In this document: one piece after another, positions 35,218-45,555 of the stretch
How the letters are laid out: each line of letters opens with the position of its first letter
How positions within the stretch are numbered: position 1 is the first letter of the stretch
DNA from: CAILUG01 sp903844415
GTDB lineage: Bacteria; Pseudomonadota; Gammaproteobacteria; Pseudomonadales; Pseudohongiellaceae
Length of the DNA: 64,000 nucleotides
NCBI GenBank assembly: GCA_947477655.1
Contig: CANJTS010000009.1
Span: 1-64,000 of the forward strand
Direction: 5' to 3'
Program-made: the position numbers and the translations under genes
Notes under the pieces: generated by a model
What the model saw: the letters and a program-made list of their open reading frames with translations, nothing else
Database searches by the model: none
What the model was told of the DNA's origin: nothing

Positions 35218-37134
35218 ATGCTGCAAAACATTCGTGATAACACCCAAGGTCTAGTAGCCAAAATATTTGTATGGTTCCTGATAGGCATTTTCGCTTTGTG
35301 GGGGCTAGATTCTATTGTTGGTAATTTTTTTGTGACCGCTCCAACACTTACAGTTAATGGTATTACAATAAATGAAGCAGATATCGAATCGCTTACCCAA
35401 AGTAAGGCTCAGGAATTTTACGGCAACCTTACCGAGGATTCAGATTTATCTAATCTAGACGAATCCCAGTTTAGACAATCAGCAGTAGCCGAGTTAATCC
35501 AACGCGAAATTTTGGGGCAATCAGCAAACAATGCTGGAATGGGAATTTCCTCTGCTGCTATAGACAAGCGTATTGCGATGACACCTGATTTTCAAGTTGA
35601 TGGTGTCTTCAATGCTGAACGTGCCACATTGTTATTAAAAAATGTTGGGTTCACGCCTAGTAGTTATAGGGCAACACTTGCCAAAGAATCTATGATGAAT
35701 CAAATGTTGTCAGCTTATTCAGCATCAGGATTTGCAACTTCCAAAGAATTAGCTCAATTAGCCTCATTAACACATCAAAAACGCAGTGCTCGTTATGCAG
35801 TCCTTGGTTTAATTGGACAAGCTGGAATTGTAATAAGCGATAACGAAATTTCCAGTTATTACAATGAGAATCAAGATGATTTTGTTACCGAAGAGCAAGT
35901 AATTATTGAGTATTTGGAATTGGACAAGCAAAAAATTCATGATTCAATTTCAGTATCAGAAGAACAAATCCAGGCAGCTTACGCCGAGGAAATTACTACC
36001 TTTCAATCACAAACTGAGCGTCGTGCTTCACATATCTTATTTGAAGCTTCTACTGAAGAAGAATTTTCTGCAGCGTTGATTGAATCTGCAAATGTAAAGG
36101 CAAGACTTGTAGCTGGGGAAGATTTTGCAAAATTAGCTGCAGAATTTTCTGATGATACTGGTTCATCCCAAAATGGCGGAGATGTTGGCTACACCAGCGG
36201 AGACAATTTTGTCGCAGAATTTGAAACAACTTTGCAAAGTCTTGCTCTCCAAGAGGTTTCTGAGCCAATTCGCACTGAGTTTGGCGTCCATTTGATAAAA
36301 CTGACAGAACAGGCTGAAACCGCCTTACCAACTTATGAAGATCGCAGTGCGGTAATTGCAAATAATCTAAAAGCTTCACAAGCGGATAGCATTTTTATCG
36401 CTAAGGCAGACGAACTCAGTAATCTTGTGTTTGAGTCACCGGATCTTACTGCACCCGCAACCAGCATGAGTTTAGAGCTATTACGCTCTGAATTATTTGG
36501 ACGTAGCGGTGGCACTGGAATCAGTGCTGAGGCAGGTGTGATTAATGCCGCGTTTAGTGCAGAAGTTCTGGAAGATCGCTTAAACAGTGAGCTGATTCAG
36601 GTAAATGCTTCTCGTAGTGTGGTAATTCGTGTTGTTGACCATCAGTTACCACTGGTGCAAGAACTTGCAGCAGTTAGAAGTGAAATCGAAGTAATGTTGC
36701 AACTTAAAAAAATGAAGGAACAAGTTCGAGCCAGCGGTGAATCCTTAGTCAACAGTTTAAAAGCTGGGGACAATATTGACGGTTTGTTACAGGCACAAAA
36801 TACCACTTGGTCTCAGCTAGATGCAATTGAAAGAAACTCACCCAGCATAAATCCAGAAATATCTAATTATGTATTTTCTATGCCACGTCCCCTGGAAGGT
36901 ACAACCGATATTTCGGGCTTACAACTCGCGGACGGTAGTTATTTAATGGTCGAGCTACAATCAGTAGTCGCTGGTTCTGCAGCGGATTTCAATACTGGTG
37001 AAGCTCAGAATATGCGCAATTTTTTGAGCCAGCAGGCCTCTGCAAATGATTTTTCAGGATTTATGGAGAGCCTTGAAAGTAATGCAAGTATTCAGGGTCG
37101 TGATGACCCACTACTAGAAGAACCATTACTGTAA
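35218..37134 (+). CDS. ppiD: Periplasmic folding chaperone/peptidyl-prolyl isomerase PpiD
   Basis: Membrane-anchored periplasmic chaperone near the Sec translocon. MLQNIRDNTQGLVAK then a transmembrane segment (about 16-34) is the PpiD N-terminus. The SurA-like helical domain follows, and a parvulin domain covers about 268-362 (RRASHILFEAS, NGGDVGY, EFGVHLIKL). 638 residues, normal. Convergent with oppF, 16 bp away. Confidence 0.94.
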   Translation: MLQNIRDNTQGLVAKIFVWFLIGIFALWGLDSIVGNFFVTAPTLTVNGITINEADIESLTQSKAQEFYGNLTEDSDLSNLDESQFRQSAVAELIQREILGQSANNAGMGISSAAIDKRIAMTPDFQVDGVFNAERATLLLKNVGFTPSSYRATLAKESMMNQMLSAYSASGFATSKELAQLASLTHQKRSARYAVLGLIGQAGIVISDNEISSYYNENQDDFVTEEQVIIEYLELDKQKIHDSISVSEEQIQAAYAEEITTFQSQTERRASHILFEASTEEEFSAALIESANVKARLVAGEDFAKLAAEFSDDTGSSQNGGDVGYTSGDNFVAEFETTLQSLALQEVSEPIRTEFGVHLIKLTEQAETALPTYEDRSAVIANNLKASQADSIFIAKADELSNLVFESPDLTAPATSMSLELLRSELFGRSGGTGISAEAGVINAAFSAEVLEDRLNSELIQVNASRSVVIRVVDHQLPLVQELAAVRSEIEVMLQLKKMKEQVRASGESLVNSLKAGDNIDGLLQAQNTTWSQLDAIERNSPSINPEISNYVFSMPRPLEGTTDISGLQLADGSYLMVELQSVVAGSAADFNTGEAQNMRNFLSQQASANDFSGFMESLESNASIQGRDDPLLEEPLL

Positions 37135-37150
37135 AACTATTATTTTTACC

Positions 37151-38098
37151 TTACGCCAGATGGCAAGCAACCTGATGTCCTACTGTGATATCCCTCAGTA
37201 GTGGGCGCTCTACACGGCAGCGAGCCTCTGCAAGTGGACATCTTCCAACAAAACGACAAGCCGCTAAAAGATTAACTGGTGATGGGATCTCTCCTTCCAG
37301 TAGTGCGTCGATACGGTGTCTTTCTCGTTCCGGATCGGGCTCAGGATTCGATTTGACGAGTAACTGGGTATAAGGATGTTTAGGTTCAAAATACACCGTA
37401 TTAGCAGGCCCGATTTCAATTAGTGATCCAAGATACATCACGGCCATTCGGTCAGACACATATCGCACCATCGACAAATCATGGGCGATAAACAACATAC
37501 TCAAACCCATAGATTTTTTCAGATCATCCAGTAATTTAACTACTTGAGCCTGCACAGAAACATCTAGTGCAGAAATTGGTTCATCACACACCAGCAATTT
37601 TGGTTCGACGATCAAGGCACGCGCAATACCTACACGCTGACGCTGACCGCCCGAGAACTCATGTGGATAACGTGAAAGATGGTCTGCATGTAATCCTACC
37701 TTTTCTAACCAATAGACAACTCTGTCTCTTGTGCTTGCTAAGCTAACCATATCTCTGATCAGCAAGCCTTCTGCAATTATCTCAAATATAGTCATGCGAG
37801 GATTAAGTGAGCTGTAGGGGTCTTGAAAAATAATTTGAATTTCGCTGGCCTGTTTCTTGTAATCGTTTGCGGTGTAACGCGAAGGTAAAATTTCTCCTTT
37901 GTAAGAAACTTCACCACTTGTTTTGGCATGTAATCCGATCAAGGTTTTTCCAAACGTGGTTTTTCCAGAACCACTTTCTCCCACTAGTCCAAGCACTTCA
38001 TTTGTATTAATCCCTACAGTTACATCATCAACTGCATGGACCACTTTGCCTTTGGCGATGGTGAAATATTTCCTTAGTTTACGTGCTTCAATAATCAT
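37151..38098 (-). CDS. oppF: Oligopeptide ABC transporter ATPase OppF
   Basis: Second ATPase of the importer. Walker A GESGSGKT at 40-47, signature FSGGQRQR, Walker B LLVCDEP, and the C-terminal oligopeptide domain with Cys residues (CRFVGRCPLAEARC) that in related proteins bind an iron-sulfur cluster. Its start overlaps the oppD stop by 4 bp. Last gene of the gloB-oppABCDF run. Confidence 0.92.
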   Translation of the reverse strand: MIIEARKLRKYFTIAKGKVVHAVDDVTVGINTNEVLGLVGESGSGKTTFGKTLIGLHAKTSGEVSYKGEILPSRYTANDYKKQASEIQIIFQDPYSSLNPRMTIFEIIAEGLLIRDMVSLASTRDRVVYWLEKVGLHADHLSRYPHEFSGGQRQRVGIARALIVEPKLLVCDEPISALDVSVQAQVVKLLDDLKKSMGLSMLFIAHDLSMVRYVSDRMAVMYLGSLIEIGPANTVYFEPKHPYTQLLVKSNPEPDPERERHRIDALLEGEIPSPVNLLAACRFVGRCPLAEARCRVERPLLRDITVGHQVACHLA

Positions 38099-39126
38099 GA
38101 AATGGCTGTTTCAAGCGCAGAAAAATTCAGATTCTGCTGTAAGGGATGCGGGGGTGCTAGTGTGTGATGCAACCAACAGCGCGACAGGTGGTGCTTGCCA
38201 AATGGCGTAGGGTTATGTTGTTTGCATACCAACATGGCATGCGAGCAGCGGGCATAAAATCCACAACCGGAAGGGGGATTAAACAAGTCAGGTGGGCTAC
38301 CGGCAATAATCTGCAAATTTTGCTGAGCCGACTTGTTGCTCGGCATGGCAGACTTGAGCCCGATTGTGTAAGGATGTGCACTTCTATAAAAAATATCATC
38401 GACAGATCCCTTTTCCACTATCTGACCTGCATACATCACAGCTACGTCGTGTGCCATACGGGCAACCACTCCAAGGTCATGTGTGATGAGAATGATCGAC
38501 AATCCTCGATTTTCCTGCAGGCTACGCAACAAGTTTAGAATTTGTGCCTGAATTGTTACATCAAGAGCAGTAGTGGGTTCGTCAGCAATTAATATGTCAG
38601 GTTTACACGCTATACTAATGGCGATCATTGCACGCTGTAACATACCGCCCGAAAATTCGAAGGGGAATTGCCGAGCCCTTTTTTCAGGTTCTGGAATATG
38701 GCATAGCTCTAGAAGATGTATGACTTCAGTCCAGGCAGCTTTTTTACTCAATAAAGAATGTACGATTAGGGTTTCTGCAATCTGATTACCTATTGTCATA
38801 GTTGGATTAAGGGCGCTCATGGCATCCTGAAAAATCATGCCGATCTGTTTACCACGATACAGATTTAACTTATCAGCACTTAAACCCAGCAATTCTTGAC
38901 CATTCAGACGGGCAGAACCGTTGGTAATTACACCGGGGGGCATTGGAATAAGACCCATCAGACTTTGCACTGTAACTGATTTGCCACACCCAGATTCACC
39001 AACAATCGCGAGAGTACTTCCCTTGCGTAATTTAAAAGAGACATCACGAACTGCTTTGACTGTACCGCCGTAAGTCGCAAATTCCACAGCAAGATTATCT
39101 ACTTCCAGAATATAAGGATTATTCAT
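38095..39126 (-). CDS. oppD: Oligopeptide ABC transporter ATPase OppD
   Basis: First ATPase of the importer. Walker A GESGCGKS at 43-50, signature FEFSGGMLQR, Walker B ILIADEPTTALD, C-terminal CGFYARCSHAMLVC cysteine cluster. 343 residues with a longer His/Leu-rich tail than usual. Overlaps oppC and oppF by 4 bp at each end (ATGA), so translation is probably coupled. Confidence 0.92.
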   Translation of the reverse strand: MNNPYILEVDNLAVEFATYGGTVKAVRDVSFKLRKGSTLAIVGESGCGKSVTVQSLMGLIPMPPGVITNGSARLNGQELLGLSADKLNLYRGKQIGMIFQDAMSALNPTMTIGNQIAETLIVHSLLSKKAAWTEVIHLLELCHIPEPEKRARQFPFEFSGGMLQRAMIAISIACKPDILIADEPTTALDVTIQAQILNLLRSLQENRGLSIILITHDLGVVARMAHDVAVMYAGQIVEKGSVDDIFYRSAHPYTIGLKSAMPSNKSAQQNLQIIAGSPPDLFNPPSGCGFYARCSHAMLVCKQHNPTPFGKHHLSRCWLHHTLAPPHPLQQNLNFSALETAIS

Positions 39127-40526
39127 TCACGCGACCTCATACGGGAGTCAAGAGCATCGCGCAATCCATCTCCAAGAAGGTTAAACGCTAGTACGGTGAT
39201 GCTGATACACAAGGCAGGGATGATTAGTTCATGTGGTGTAGATAACATCGAGCGTATTCCTTCATTGCTCATAGATCCCCATGAAGGCGTGGGAGGAGCT
39301 ACGCCCATTCCTATAAATGATAAAAATGCTTCTGTAAAAATAGCCATTGGAATCGCAAAGGTGAGCGTGACCAGAATTTGGCCGAGGGTGTTTGGAATCA
39401 TATGGCGGAAAATTAAATACCAGTGATTTGCACCGAGTAAACGCCCTGCATCCACGAAGGCTTCTTCACGCAAAAGCAAGACCTGACCACGCACGAGGCG
39501 GGCTGTATTGGGCCAACTTAATACCACAAGCGCCACCAACATGGGAAAGATGCCACTTTCTCCAGGACCAATACCAAAACCAATTCGGAATAAAATCATA
39601 AAGAGAAGGAAAGGCAAAGCGATAACAAAATCTGCAAATCGCATCATGCTGATGTCGATATTGCCACCAAAATAACCAGAAACTCCACCATAAATTGTGC
39701 CGATAACCACAAAAATAAAAGGCGCAATTATGCCAATAAAAAGAGAAACTCGGGCACCCATCATTGCACGTGCCAATAAGTCTCTGCCTAGATAATCAGT
39801 GCCGAATGGATGGGAACTCAGTTGAACTATGGTATCAAGCAGCGTGGGTAAATTCCGTTCTTGTGCTTGGGTCACTGTGATTGCTCGCTGTAATTCAAAT
39901 CGTACGGTTGTAAATGTTTCTGCTTCGCGTAAACCGTCGCTAGCAATAATAGTGTAGTAATACGCTTGTGCAGACAATTGCAGTCTGTCTTCAAAACTGA
40001 GTTCATCGGCGTTGTGAGTTTGCGCTAATGGCAGTCCTAAATCTTGAATTGATTCAGGTTGGTGATCATTGCGATATACCAAATAAAAAGCCGCTCCCGG
40101 TACTGGATTCCAAAATAACCGCACATACTGAGTAGTGGCGATGCCGTCTACTTTAAGTGCAGTAGTAGCACTCAAGTTTGCAAGCGGTGATACCGATGGA
40201 GTACTGGTAGTACTTACTCCTTCCCAGTTGCCAGTATCAGCAACGACCAGTGCTGTTGTTCCAAAAGATGGTGATTGAGAAATACTATCAAGGTCTTGCA
40301 GGAATGGATCATAGGTCCAAAAAACAGGGCCGAGTAGGGTAAATAGCAACAAACCAATAACCAGATTCAGGCTGAGTATGGCCCGTTTATTATGGCGCAG
40401 TCGCAACCATGCATCTTGCCAGTAAGATAAAGAAGGGCGTGTTAGTGTAGGAATATTTTGCTCAGCAAGAGCCGGTACAAAATCGGCAACATCCAGCAAA
40501 TTTTCCATAGAGTTTTTGCTCTTCAC
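39123..40526 (-). CDS. oppC: Oligopeptide ABC permease OppC with a fibronectin-III-like periplasmic insertion
   Basis: 467 residues, about 150 longer than typical OppC. TM1 (about 50-70) is followed by DPFLQDLD, but HPFGTDYLGRDLL, normally close behind, comes only at 239. The inserted residues (about 85-236) hold a Ser/Thr-rich segment and a fibronectin-III-like core (117-213: VRLFWNPVPGAAFYLVYRN and AQAYYYTIIASDG). The rest is a normal permease with five further helices and the EAFVDAGRLLGA EAA loop. The reading frame is continuous, so this is a real in-frame insertion, facing the periplasm by topology. Confidence 0.9.
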   Translation of the reverse strand: MKSKNSMENLLDVADFVPALAEQNIPTLTRPSLSYWQDAWLRLRHNKRAILSLNLVIGLLLFTLLGPVFWTYDPFLQDLDSISQSPSFGTTALVVADTGNWEGVSTTSTPSVSPLANLSATTALKVDGIATTQYVRLFWNPVPGAAFYLVYRNDHQPESIQDLGLPLAQTHNADELSFEDRLQLSAQAYYYTIIASDGLREAETFTTVRFELQRAITVTQAQERNLPTLLDTIVQLSSHPFGTDYLGRDLLARAMMGARVSLFIGIIAPFIFVVIGTIYGGVSGYFGGNIDISMMRFADFVIALPFLLFMILFRIGFGIGPGESGIFPMLVALVVLSWPNTARLVRGQVLLLREEAFVDAGRLLGANHWYLIFRHMIPNTLGQILVTLTFAIPMAIFTEAFLSFIGMGVAPPTPSWGSMSNEGIRSMLSTPHELIIPALCISITVLAFNLLGDGLRDALDSRMRSRE

Positions 40527-41464
40527 GGCTTAGCCTGTAAACGAATTCTCGGATCTATAAATCCATAAAGTATGTCTACTAATAACACCATGATGACTAG
40601 AAAGGCACCAAAGAATACGGTGGTTCCCATAATTACGGTGTAATCAAGCTGCGCTACGGATTGAACGAAATAGCGACCAAGACCTGGAATGGCAAACACA
40701 CTTTCTACTACAAAACCGCCGGTAGTGATGATGGCAATTGCAGGTCCTAGCACGGTGATGACTGGGAGTATCGCGTTACGTAATTGATGAAAAATAAAAA
40801 TACGGGTGTTGGATAAACCTTTGGCACGGGCGGTACGGATGTAATCTGTATTGCCAACCTCCAGCATCGATGACCGCATCATACGAGTCAAGTAAGCCAT
40901 AGTGCTTAAGCCCAAAACCAATGCAGGTATGACCATGTAGCGAAAACCACCCCAACCCGCTACGGGTAAGATTGACCTGCCAGTGAATTGATTTAATTGC
41001 AGAATGCTAAATTGACTGAGTGCAGCAAATACAAAGCTAGGTACTGATATACCAAGAATTACTAAGAACATTATGAAGTAATCCGGCCATCGATTTCGAT
41101 AGATTGCCGTAAGTGCGCCCCACAACACGCCACCTACAGTTGCAAATAATAGAGACAATATGCCAAGAGTTGCTGAGACCGGAAAGTGTTCCCGGATAAT
41201 GTCATTCACTGCACGGTTTTCTTCGCTGAATGCAATGCCGAAATCACCCTGCAGCATGTTGCGCATGTAGATAATATATTGTTCGGATAACGGGCGATCA
41301 AGACCATAGCGACTTTCCAAGTTGGCACGGATGGCGGCAGTTGTAGCTTTTTCATTTGCCAGTGGATTTCCTGGCACTAGATGCATCACCACAAAGGTGA
41401 CAGTAGCAATGAACCAAATGGTCAGCAGTCCAATTGCTAACCGTTTCAGAATGTAGGTAGTCAT
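40523..41464 (-). CDS. oppB: Oligopeptide ABC permease OppB
   Basis: 313 residues, six predicted helices. MTTYILKRLAIGLLTIWFI at the N-terminus, VMHLVPGNPL, the EAA loop (EVGNTDYIRTARAKGLSN), and FVVESVFAIPGLGRYFVQSV are the family marks. ATGA overlap with oppC. Confidence 0.93.
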   Translation of the reverse strand: MTTYILKRLAIGLLTIWFIATVTFVVMHLVPGNPLANEKATTAAIRANLESRYGLDRPLSEQYIIYMRNMLQGDFGIAFSEENRAVNDIIREHFPVSATLGILSLLFATVGGVLWGALTAIYRNRWPDYFIMFLVILGISVPSFVFAALSQFSILQLNQFTGRSILPVAGWGGFRYMVIPALVLGLSTMAYLTRMMRSSMLEVGNTDYIRTARAKGLSNTRIFIFHQLRNAILPVITVLGPAIAIITTGGFVVESVFAIPGLGRYFVQSVAQLDYTVIMGTTVFFGAFLVIMVLLVDILYGFIDPRIRLQAKP

Positions 41465-41510
41465 GACTTTGCCACATAGTATAAAGAAAGGAGGCGCTGA
41501 ATTGGTTGGT

Positions 41511-43166
41511 TCATTCCAACACTCTCGCGTACGTCAATACCATTGCAGCTGCTGTTTGTTTGAACATTACTCCATCCAATTTTGGATTGCGTACGGTATT
41601 GGCAACACGTTCGTAGGTCGGCAGGATAACCACATCATCAAGGATTAACTGCTGAGCTTGACTCATTGCATCCATGCGTGTTTGTTGATTCGCACTGGCT
41701 TGTGCGGTGCGAATATAACTGTCGTATACAGGACTCTGGTAGCGTCCTTTATTATTTGCGTTCCAGCTGCTAAACAATTCTGTAAAGGTTAAGACATCTT
41801 CATAGTCAGGTCCCCAACCGGTCAGTACTAAATCGAAATTGCCGGCCAGCATCTTGTCCAGCCTTTGCTTAAAGGTTTGCACGTCTACTTTTATGTCTAT
41901 ATCTAATGTTCGTTTAAACAGGGATTGGAAATATTGTGCTTGCAGCATACCAATTTCACGATCATCTACTAGAATAGATAAGGGTGGAATTTTCTCTAGT
42001 CCCAACTCTACTTTGGCAAGGGCGAGATAATTCTTCGCTCGCTGCAAATCTAGGACAGGAGTCACCAAAGGGTATTCTTCACGAAATTTAAGCTGCACAC
42101 CCGGCATATACACTGGTACAACAGAACGGCCAGGAATGTAGCCAGCTATCCCAATAACTTTGTACACCAGTTCCTGCGAATCATAAACAGCTTGCATAGA
42201 TTTTCGTAGATTGAGATTGCGAGTTACTCGATCGGGGCGATGATTGAATTCCATATAAAATACCGATCCTTCGGAATGCGAATAGATACGAAAACGGTTA
42301 TCAAGGGCATCTTGTAATTGTTCTGACTCGAGGCCTTGTAACCCATTTTCAATAGCAATTTTTCCATCTTTAAAAAGATTAAAACGTGCAGCTGAGTCAT
42401 TAGTTATATATGGGGTATCAATCACATTGAGGATAATATTTTTACTGTCCCAGTAGGCTGGATTTTTTTCAAGACGGATAGAGGCGCTATGTACCCAACT
42501 TTGAATCGTGAAGGGACCATTGAATATCATGTTTTCTATATCAGCAAAATAACGATCATTCTGCGCCAGATAAAAATCTTCTCGCGCTGGGTAGAAAGTC
42601 ATAAATGCAGTCAAACTAAGAAAATAGCCGGTGGGAGCTTCTAATTCTACTTCCAGAGTGTAGTCATCAAGTGCTTTTATACCAAGAGATGTAAGGGGGG
42701 CTTCACCTTTGTTAATGGCTTCGGCATTTTTTACTGGGTACATAATGGAAGCATATTCTGAAGCAGTAAGTGGATTGACCACGTTGCGCCAAGCAAAGAC
42801 AAAGTCATGCGCGGTGACAGGCTTGCCGTCACTCCACATGGCATCATGCCTCAACCAAAATTTTGCACTGGTTTCTGTCATTTCCCAACGTTCAGCAACA
42901 CCACCAACTAAGAGGTTGCGAGCATCCTTGCGTAATAATCCTTCCATCACATGTTCTAGATAGAAACTGCTCAGTTGGTCAGTAGCCTTCATGGAGTTGA
43001 GGTTACGAGGTTCGCCGGTCAAGGCGAGTCGAACGGTTTGAGTAGCAAAATCCACACCTGTCTCTTGAGCCAGAAGAGTAGGTGTACTTAGGCTCCATGT
43101 CAGCGCAAATAGCAGTAGAGTGCATATGTGCAACCGGGGCTGCACAATCCGTTTTAAGATGATCAT
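41511..43166 (-). CDS. oppA: Oligopeptide ABC transporter substrate-binding protein OppA
   Basis: Periplasmic peptide-binding protein (SBP family 5). Signal peptide ending near LLAQ; TVRLALTGEPRNLNSMKATD, WSDGKPVTAHDFVFAWRN, and the C-terminal VLTGWGPDYEDVLTF segment. 551 residues from the ATG; a TTG six codons earlier is open but less likely. No lipobox, so soluble. Sits 14 bp after gloB and 46 bp before oppB. Confidence 0.92.
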   Translation of the reverse strand: MIILKRIVQPRLHICTLLLFALTWSLSTPTLLAQETGVDFATQTVRLALTGEPRNLNSMKATDQLSSFYLEHVMEGLLRKDARNLLVGGVAERWEMTETSAKFWLRHDAMWSDGKPVTAHDFVFAWRNVVNPLTASEYASIMYPVKNAEAINKGEAPLTSLGIKALDDYTLEVELEAPTGYFLSLTAFMTFYPAREDFYLAQNDRYFADIENMIFNGPFTIQSWVHSASIRLEKNPAYWDSKNIILNVIDTPYITNDSAARFNLFKDGKIAIENGLQGLESEQLQDALDNRFRIYSHSEGSVFYMEFNHRPDRVTRNLNLRKSMQAVYDSQELVYKVIGIAGYIPGRSVVPVYMPGVQLKFREEYPLVTPVLDLQRAKNYLALAKVELGLEKIPPLSILVDDREIGMLQAQYFQSLFKRTLDIDIKVDVQTFKQRLDKMLAGNFDLVLTGWGPDYEDVLTFTELFSSWNANNKGRYQSPVYDSYIRTAQASANQQTRMDAMSQAQQLILDDVVILPTYERVANTVRNPKLDGVMFKQTAAAMVLTYARVLE

Positions 43167-43180
43167 GGTTATATACGCGC

Positions 43181-43966
43181 TCAAAAGTTATCTTTCCAGC
43201 GGCGCAGCGTACCAAACACGGCAGCCGCATTAGTAGTCTGGGCATTGGGCTGATTGTTGGCACTTGCCACCACAGTAGCATCGTTACAGCGTAAAAATGG
43301 ATTGGTACTTAATTCGAGTGCGATTGTACTCGGAACAGTAGGTATGTCCTGTTCGCGTTTGGCCGTTTCTGTTTTGATGCGTTGCTGTAGTTCTGGATTG
43401 TCTGGCATAACAGCAGCAGCAAAGTTCAGGTTGCTTAAGGTATATTCGTGAGTACAAAAAACTTGGGTATTGGGGGAGAGCCCAGCAATTTTTTGTAGCG
43501 ATTTGTACATGATCGGTGGGGTGCCTTCAAACATGCGACCACAACCTGCAGCGAATAAAGTGTCACCACAAAATAATACTGGGCCTAAAGTTGTAGCAAA
43601 GTGATTAGTGAAATATGCGACGTGATCAAGCGTATGTCCTGGCACTTCCAGCACATTGAAAGTTATTCCGAGGATTGTAACGGCGTCTCCTTCTTTTATT
43701 TTATGTGTCACTTGTGGAATTTTGTCAGAGTTTGGTCCGAATACAGGAACGGATTTATGTGCAAGTAAGGTATTGATACCACCGATATGATCAGCGTGAT
43801 GATGTGTGACTAGGATGGCAGTAAGTTCCAAATTATTTGTTCTTAAATAGTTGAGGACTGGCTCCGCATCACCAGGATCAACTACACATGCAGCGTTGGT
43901 TCCGATGACATTGAAGACCCATAAATAATTGTCGCGAAACGCTTTGACGGGTTCAATATGTAGCAT
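43181..43966 (-). CDS. gloB: Hydroxyacylglutathione hydrolase (glyoxalase II)
   Basis: Hydrolyses S-lactoylglutathione in methylglyoxal detoxification. Metallo-beta-lactamase motif THHHADHIGG (His55, His57, Asp59, His60) and GDTLFAAGCGR with further metal ligands; C-terminal HEYTLSNLNFA. 261 residues. Divergent from yafS, as in many gammaproteobacteria. The TTG just before the ATG is not needed. Confidence 0.95.
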   Translation of the reverse strand: MLHIEPVKAFRDNYLWVFNVIGTNAACVVDPGDAEPVLNYLRTNNLELTAILVTHHHADHIGGINTLLAHKSVPVFGPNSDKIPQVTHKIKEGDAVTILGITFNVLEVPGHTLDHVAYFTNHFATTLGPVLFCGDTLFAAGCGRMFEGTPPIMYKSLQKIAGLSPNTQVFCTHEYTLSNLNFAAAVMPDNPELQQRIKTETAKREQDIPTVPSTIALELSTNPFLRCNDATVVASANNQPNAQTTNAAAVFGTLRRWKDNF

Positions 43967-44261
43967 CAAAAGTGCTCAGTTATGTATCGATGTAAGCAAG
44001 TGAAAGAATACCTTGCAGGAAGGTATCTCAGTAATTTTTTACCTATTACATTGTGGTTACCAGTATATTCATAAAAAATTTAAATCTATTATTTACATTA
44101 CTTTTTAAATAAAAAACTGAGATTCCTAATGCAATCTTGGCACTCTAGCCTATCGTTTGCAATTGTAGTAAAAGCAGGTTTTCCTGCACTCCTGATCCGA
44201 GTAATATCCCTGTCTGGCTTTAATATTGCTGGGACTTGCGACTACTGCTGGATCTAAACTC

Positions 44262-45092
44262 ATGTTATCAACAAACACTAATGCATCTAAAGAAGAAGCC
44301 AAAGCGACGGTCACTGCCTCACTAAAATTATTTCAAGACATGAATGCCTGGTTCACGACCCCATTGGGCGCCAAACTTCTCGCTACAGAACAAACCATGC
44401 TCGATCTTATGTTAGCGCGACGGTTTGGTTATCACTTATTACAATTAAGTTGTGCAGATCTGTTATTACATAAGCAAAGTCCTATGGGTCACAAATTTTC
44501 TATTAGTTCTGATCCTCAACCGAATACTTGTCATTCCGCTTTTGCTAGGCCCCAAGAAATTCCTTTAGGAAACGAATCGATAGATTTGGTGCTTCTACAC
44601 CATGCAATTGATTACAGTGAAAATCAACATCAGTTATTGCGTGAAGTTTCTAGGGTACTGATTGCTGGTGGGCATGTGTTAATCGTGGGATTTAATCCTT
44701 TTAGTACTTGGGGAGTTCGACACAAATTGCAATGGGGTAAACGCAAGGCACCTTGGCATGCATCTCCTCTAAGCACATTGCGAATTACTGATTGGCTCAA
44801 ATTGTTGGATTTTCAAGTCGATCAAATTAGATACGGAGACTATTCTTTGCCGGTTAATTCACCTGCAGTAATTAAATATTCCAGTTTGCTCGAACAACTT
44901 GCCACAAAACTTAACTGGCCAACAGGAAGTATTTACATAATCTCGGCGCGTAAACAGGTGACGCCACTGACACTAATTCAGGTAAATCGTCGCCGCTTAA
45001 AAGTGAATGGTCTAGGGTTGCCAATTCCCGACAGCATAACTAGTGTTTCCAGTACTTTGCACAGCGCTAATAATGAAGAAACTAATAAATAA
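44262..45092 (+). CDS. yafS: YafS-like SAM methyltransferase family protein
   Basis: 276 residues. RRFGYHLLQLS, IPLGNESIDLVLLHHAIDYSENQHQLLREVSRVLIAGG and IVGFNPFSTWGVR match E. coli YafS, which sits in the same gloB/rnhA neighbourhood. Motif I, normally Gly-rich (ExGxG), is replaced by LQLSCADL as in YafS, so cofactor binding is uncertain. Target unknown. Its stop overlaps the rnhA start by 1 bp. Confidence 0.8.
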   Translation: MLSTNTNASKEEAKATVTASLKLFQDMNAWFTTPLGAKLLATEQTMLDLMLARRFGYHLLQLSCADLLLHKQSPMGHKFSISSDPQPNTCHSAFARPQEIPLGNESIDLVLLHHAIDYSENQHQLLREVSRVLIAGGHVLIVGFNPFSTWGVRHKLQWGKRKAPWHASPLSTLRITDWLKLLDFQVDQIRYGDYSLPVNSPAVIKYSSLLEQLATKLNWPTGSIYIISARKQVTPLTLIQVNRRRLKVNGLGLPIPDSITSVSSTLHSANNEETNK

Positions 45093-45547
45093 TGATAGTT
45101 GAAATAGTGATTTATACCGATGGTGCCTGTCGTGGTAATCCAGGTCCGGGAGGTTGGGGTGCTGTGCTTGAATATTCGACTGTAAGTAAACATTTATTTG
45201 GCGGTGAAGCTCACACCACAAATAACCGCATGGAATTGACAGCTGTTATCCGCGCCTTAGAAGCACTAAAACGACCGTGTGTTATTGCTGTTGTTAGTGA
45301 TTCTAAATATGTGTTGCAGGGCATTACCGAATGGTTGCCCAATTGGAAACTAAAAGGTTGGAAAAATGCAGCAAAAAAACCAGTGATGAACAGTGATTTA
45401 TGGCAACAACTCGATCAACTGGCAATCCAGCACAAAATTACATGGCAATGGGTCAAGGGTCACAGTGGTCACCCGCAGAATGAACTAGCAGATCAGTTGG
45501 CCAACCGTGGCATAGATGAGCTGCATCTTGTTAACTCGATTAAGTAG
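45092..45547 (+). CDS. rnhA: Ribonuclease HI
   Basis: Cleaves RNA in RNA-DNA hybrids. 151 residues; catalytic Asp10, Glu48, Asp70 and Asp134 sit at exactly the E. coli positions (YTDGACRGNPGPGGWG, NRMELTA, VVSDSKYV, NELADQLAN). dnaQ follows 8 bp downstream on the same strand; in E. coli the two genes are divergent. Confidence 0.98.
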   Translation: MIVEIVIYTDGACRGNPGPGGWGAVLEYSTVSKHLFGGEAHTTNNRMELTAVIRALEALKRPCVIAVVSDSKYVLQGITEWLPNWKLKGWKNAAKKPVMNSDLWQQLDQLAIQHKITWQWVKGHSGHPQNELADQLANRGIDELHLVNSIK

Positions 45548-45555
45548 GAATAAAC

